Shown piece by piece: positions 38,394-40,980 of a DNA stretch of 40,980 nt. The notes beneath the pieces were generated by a model. It did no database searches. It saw only the letters and a program-made list of their open reading frames with translations, and was not told the origin of the DNA. Every line of letters begins with the position of its first letter. The stretch's first letter is position 1. Made by a program: the position numbers and the translations under genes. The stretch is from Nesterenkonia aurantiaca. GTDB taxonomy: Bacteria; Actinomycetota; Actinomycetes; Actinomycetales; Micrococcaceae. The stretch spans positions 1 through 40,980 of the forward strand of contig NZ_SOAN01000013.1 in NCBI RefSeq assembly GCF_004364585.1. The letters run 5' to 3'.

Positions 38394-39360
38394 GGAACAC
38401 AACCCAACCGTCGTCGTCTCATGGCTCGGGTACCACGGGCGCAGCGCTGCAATCGCAGAGCGCGTAGGAGCGGATGCCGTCTTCATCGAGGAAAAAGGGA
38501 ACCTTGCCCTTCGCTATCTCCGGCAGTACCGCAAGACCATTCACACCGTTGCCGTCAACAACTACGACACGGTAGTAGTGATGATGCCACCCCTGCCCGC
38601 TCTGTTGGCGTGCATCTCCCTCAAGAAGAGTGGGCGGGTGAAGAATGTGATCGCTGATCTCCACACGGGCGTGTTTGAAGATCCCAAATGGCGACGATTC
38701 CTACCTTTCACGATGAAGCGAATGCGTGCGAACGATGTAACGGCTGTCGTCACGAATGACTCGCTGGCAGCGCGATGCCGGCAGTTCGGTCTGTCGGAAG
38801 TCCTGGAGTTGCACGATCCACTCGGGGACCTAGAAGCGGGCGATCCCGGTAGCTACGCGCTCTTTCCCGTCACGTACGCGAATGACGAGCCAATTGACCA
38901 GATAATCGGAGCGGCAAGGTTGGCATCCGACACAACGTTCGTCTTGACCGGTCGGGCTCCTGAGGAACTGAAAAAGCGGGCGCCATCGAATGTAGAGTTC
39001 CCCGGATTCGTAAGCCGAGAGCGCTACGAAGAGCTACTTTCTAGCGCTGGTGTCGTCGTCGGTCTGACAAACCGTCCATTTACGATGCAACGCGCAGGCT
39101 ACGAAGCCATTGAGCGAGGGCTTCCACTCATCACGAGCGATATGGGTGACCTGAGATCCTATTTCGGGGACGCCGCGTTGTACGTCGCTGCTGAGCCGAC
39201 ATCAGGGGAACTCTCGGAACGTGTCACTGAGGCACTTAGGAATCGAAAAGCTCTAGCCGAAAGAATGGAGTTGTTAAAAGATAAAAAGCTCGTCGAACAG
39301 GAATCGCGAATTGAACAGCTCCGCGGGCTGATCTCGCAGGGAACGAGTCGCTCGCGGTGA
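38386..39360 (+). CDS. GT-B family glycosyltransferase
   Basis: A 324-residue glycosyltransferase with GT-B (group 1/GT4-like) character. The C-terminal half carries YEAIERGLPLITSDMGDLRSYFGDAALYV, the pattern of nucleotide-sugar binding in that fold, and RAPEELKKRAPSNVEFPGFVSRERYEELLSSAGVVVGLT-like residues precede it in sequence. The N-terminal half includes VVVSWLGYHGRS and ADLHTGVFEDPKWRRF, which I do not recognise from a specific family. The sugar donor is unknown. The ATG overlaps the preceding gene by eight bases and its TGA overlaps the next GTG by four, so all three are translationally coupled. Confidence 0.78.
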   Translation: MSEEHNPTVVVSWLGYHGRSAAIAERVGADAVFIEEKGNLALRYLRQYRKTIHTVAVNNYDTVVVMMPPLPALLACISLKKSGRVKNVIADLHTGVFEDPKWRRFLPFTMKRMRANDVTAVVTNDSLAARCRQFGLSEVLELHDPLGDLEAGDPGSYALFPVTYANDEPIDQIIGAARLASDTTFVLTGRAPEELKKRAPSNVEFPGFVSRERYEELLSSAGVVVGLTNRPFTMQRAGYEAIERGLPLITSDMGDLRSYFGDAALYVAAEPTSGELSERVTEALRNRKALAERMELLKDKKLVEQESRIEQLRGLISQGTSRSR

Positions 39361-40844
39361 CGCGACTCCCGAACCAGCTCGAGGCCATGAAGGGGATAGC
39401 GGCGGGTTGGCCGATGGTGATAGCCGCGACAGTCCTGACATTCTGCCTGGTAGTTGCCGCAGGTCCTGCCCTCAGCCTGGGGATCATCCTCGCGCTAGCG
39501 GCAGTCTTAACTCTGCTGAGACTGCCGGCAGTTGCGCTCTATGCCACCATGATTCTTGCATTCACTGCATTCCCTTCTGCGGTCCCTACGAACTTCAGTG
39601 TCAGCTCGATCAGCTTCGCAGCCTACGAACCTACGCTACTGGTGGCTACGTTCTGGGCAGTGGCCACTCTTCGCCCCCCACAACGCAAAGCCGTGCTTCG
39701 GTCCGGCCTTCTTCTCTTCGCAATACTAGCGTTGGGCGTCTCGGTCGGGTTGCTGAGCAACAACCCCTTGGGCGAGATCGTGACTGATGTGCGACCACTT
39801 GTCTGGCTCATTTGCGCCGTCATTACCAGCGGTCTCGTCTTTGGGTCCGCCAAAGCGGATCGAGCTATGCGTCTAATACCTTGGATTCTCTGGTTCTCTG
39901 CTTCGATGATGGTCCTATCTAGCGCCACAGGCCTTCCCCTCGAAGGGCGCAGCGAGCAGGCAACGCTCTATACAAGTGGCACTTCGAGTGAAGCCACGCG
40001 CTTGCTCACCCAAACAAACTTTCTTGCAGTTGCTGTGATCTGCATAGTCGTGGCCCTACTAATCGGTCGACACGCGAAGCTCAGTGTGGCAACTCTGTCT
40101 TACCTATTTCCAGCTATCCTCATCGTCACTCTGGGCTTCTCCCGCAATAGCATTCTGGCGATCGGGGTTGCTGTCCTGTTCGCGATAATTGCCAGTCGGA
40201 GTGTCAAGGCGTTCGCTACAGCGATGGCGCTCGCGGCAACGCTCGTCTGCGGAGGTCTCTTGCTGAACGCCGCCGCACCGAGTCTTGAGCAGACAAGCGC
40301 GGGTCAATGGGTGAATGTCCAGGTGGAAGGATTCCAGAATCGTGTTCTAACCGGTCTTGATCCTACGGTTCAGAGCCGGGACGGGTCGACACAATTCCGT
40401 GAAACTGCCGAAGGAGTCTTCCTTCGCCCCGCAATCGCCGATTCTCCAGGGGTGGGGCACGGCTTCGGGTACGCCTACAAAGCCGCACACGGTCCACCAG
40501 GGAGCTTCACCGCCGAGCGGGCCCCTTACTACGCGCACAATTACTACTTGTGGTTACTCGTCAAGACGGGTGCTGTGGGACTCATACTTTTCGTCGTAGT
40601 GTGCATTTTCCCGGTCGTCCGGTCGCTCGATAGACCACCGGCCAAGCAGCTTGTCCTTGCGGCCACGGTTGCCGGGCTGATGGCGGCTTCATTCGTCGCC
40701 CCCATCGCTAATGGCCGTCCAACGTCGACGCTCCTCGGCCTTCTCGTCGGCGCGTTGATAGCTGCAAACGTTGTGCGGTCCTTTCAGACTAAAGAACCCT
40801 TGGAGGATCCTGTGGATCGCCAAGCCACATCTAGGTCGGTATAG
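39357..40844 (+). CDS. O-antigen ligase / Wzy-like polysaccharide polymerase
   Basis: A 495-residue integral membrane protein with about 11-12 hydrophobic segments and a large extracytoplasmic loop (about residues 307-395). It contains the family motif AHNYYLWLLVKTGAVGLI near the C-terminus, matching the conserved His-Asn pair before a helix of the WaaL/Wzy (O-antigen ligase) family. It most likely polymerises or attaches polysaccharide repeat units at the outer face of the membrane. The start is GTG at 39357, overlapping the preceding stop (GTGA). The C-terminus (KTEPLEDPVDRQ-type tail) is hydrophilic. It is the last complete gene before the mobile element. Confidence 0.82.
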   Translation: MTRLPNQLEAMKGIAAGWPMVIAATVLTFCLVVAAGPALSLGIILALAAVLTLLRLPAVALYATMILAFTAFPSAVPTNFSVSSISFAAYEPTLLVATFWAVATLRPPQRKAVLRSGLLLFAILALGVSVGLLSNNPLGEIVTDVRPLVWLICAVITSGLVFGSAKADRAMRLIPWILWFSASMMVLSSATGLPLEGRSEQATLYTSGTSSEATRLLTQTNFLAVAVICIVVALLIGRHAKLSVATLSYLFPAILIVTLGFSRNSILAIGVAVLFAIIASRSVKAFATAMALAATLVCGGLLLNAAAPSLEQTSAGQWVNVQVEGFQNRVLTGLDPTVQSRDGSTQFRETAEGVFLRPAIADSPGVGHGFGYAYKAAHGPPGSFTAERAPYYAHNYYLWLLVKTGAVGLILFVVVCIFPVVRSLDRPPAKQLVLAATVAGLMAASFVAPIANGRPTSTLLGLLVGALIAANVVRSFQTKEPLEDPVDRQATSRSV

Positions 40845-40879
40845 AGCTCTTGGCTATGATGCTTTTCAGGCTTCTAAGG

Positions 40880-40906
40880 ACCTACGGGTCTGCTGCACCG
40901 GTAGGT
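40880..40906 (+). terminator. Imperfect hairpin after the polymerase gene
   Basis: ACCTAC (40880-40885) and GTAGGT (40901-40906) form a 6-bp stem with two further G-C pairs inside. It may be a terminator or part of the left end of the insertion sequence. No terminal inverted repeat can be confirmed because only one end is present. Confidence 0.3.
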
Positions 40907-40952
40907 GACATCTACTCTGGCTTGCCTGCGGGCGGCCTGGAAGGATGTCACA

Positions 40953-40980
40953 GTGCCCAAGCCCTATCCCTCAGAGTTCC
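40953..40980 (+). mobile_element. Start of an IS3-family transposase OrfA (partial)
   Basis: Only the first nine codons fit in the window: GTG CCC AAG CCC TAT CCC and on, reading MPKPYPSEF. This matches the characteristic N-terminus (MPKPYP-E-FR) of OrfA proteins of IS3-family elements common in actinobacteria, from memory of the family. GGAAGGA (40938-40944) is a proper ribosome site. The rest of OrfA and the whole of OrfB lie beyond the right edge. The call rests on a short match. Confidence 0.55.

Overview
This is a chromosomal segment from a high-GC Gram-positive bacterium. Gene content points to the Actinobacteria, most likely Micrococcales/Micrococcaceae (an Arthrobacter- or Nesterenkonia-like organism; the genus is an inference). 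The indicators are the block tkt-tal-pgi-zwf-opcA-pgl facing secG-tpiA-pgk-gap, followed by the whiA-yvcK-rapZ-uvrC block; OpcA and WhiA in their actinobacterial setting; the RmlC-RmlD fusion; frequent GTG starts; and a LexA box of the TCGAAC-N4-GTTCGA type. No tRNA, rRNA or CRISPR array was seen.

Layout. 0-4 kb: the 5' part of a secreted protein gene (minus), a type-B L31 ribosomal protein, a TauE/SafE exporter and an orphan ABC ATPase (all minus), then serB (plus). 4-12.7 kb (plus): the pentose-phosphate block tkt, tal, pgi, zwf, opcA, pgl. The last four lie close together, and pgi and zwf overlap by 4 nt. 12.8-16.5 kb (minus): secG, tpiA, pgk and gap, converging on pgl at a 12-bp-stem bidirectional terminator. 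16.8-26.5 kb (minus): sodA, whiA, yvcK, rapZ, uvrC, a PlsC-type acyltransferase and uvrA. 26.7-32.3 kb (plus): a HAD phosphatase, a metallo-beta-lactamase-fold hydrolase, a DUF3516-type Ski2-like helicase and an S33 peptidase. A terC gene (minus) converges on these at a strong hairpin.

33.7-40.98 kb is a different kind of DNA. Its GC content is visibly lower (one sampled 60-base line had 47% GC, against 67% for a line inside pgi) and codon third positions are relaxed. It holds a dTDP-L-rhamnose and surface-polysaccharide cluster: rmlA (minus), divergent rmlB and a fused rmlC-rmlD, an Alg14-Alg13-like one-piece glycosyltransferase, a second GT-B glycosyltransferase and a Wzy/O-antigen-ligase-like membrane protein. 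The window ends in the first codons of what looks like an IS3-family transposase OrfA, so the cluster is bordered by a mobile element.

How the genes work together: the 4-16.5 kb core supplies the oxidative and non-oxidative pentose-phosphate steps (gnd is not here) and lower glycolysis. The whiA-yvcK-rapZ-uvrC block is a conserved regulatory and repair neighbourhood. The rml cluster makes dTDP-rhamnose and the transferases and polymerase that would use it. The clearest non-gene signals are an SOS-box promoter that would give a leaderless uvrA mRNA, a recurring TANNNT-N7-start arrangement at several other genes lacking a Shine-Dalgarno sequence, a three-hairpin leader ahead of gap, and a set of short tandem repeats at gene ends. 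I did not find a clearly new multi-gene system; the polysaccharide cluster and the leaderless/SOS architecture are the most rewarding parts.
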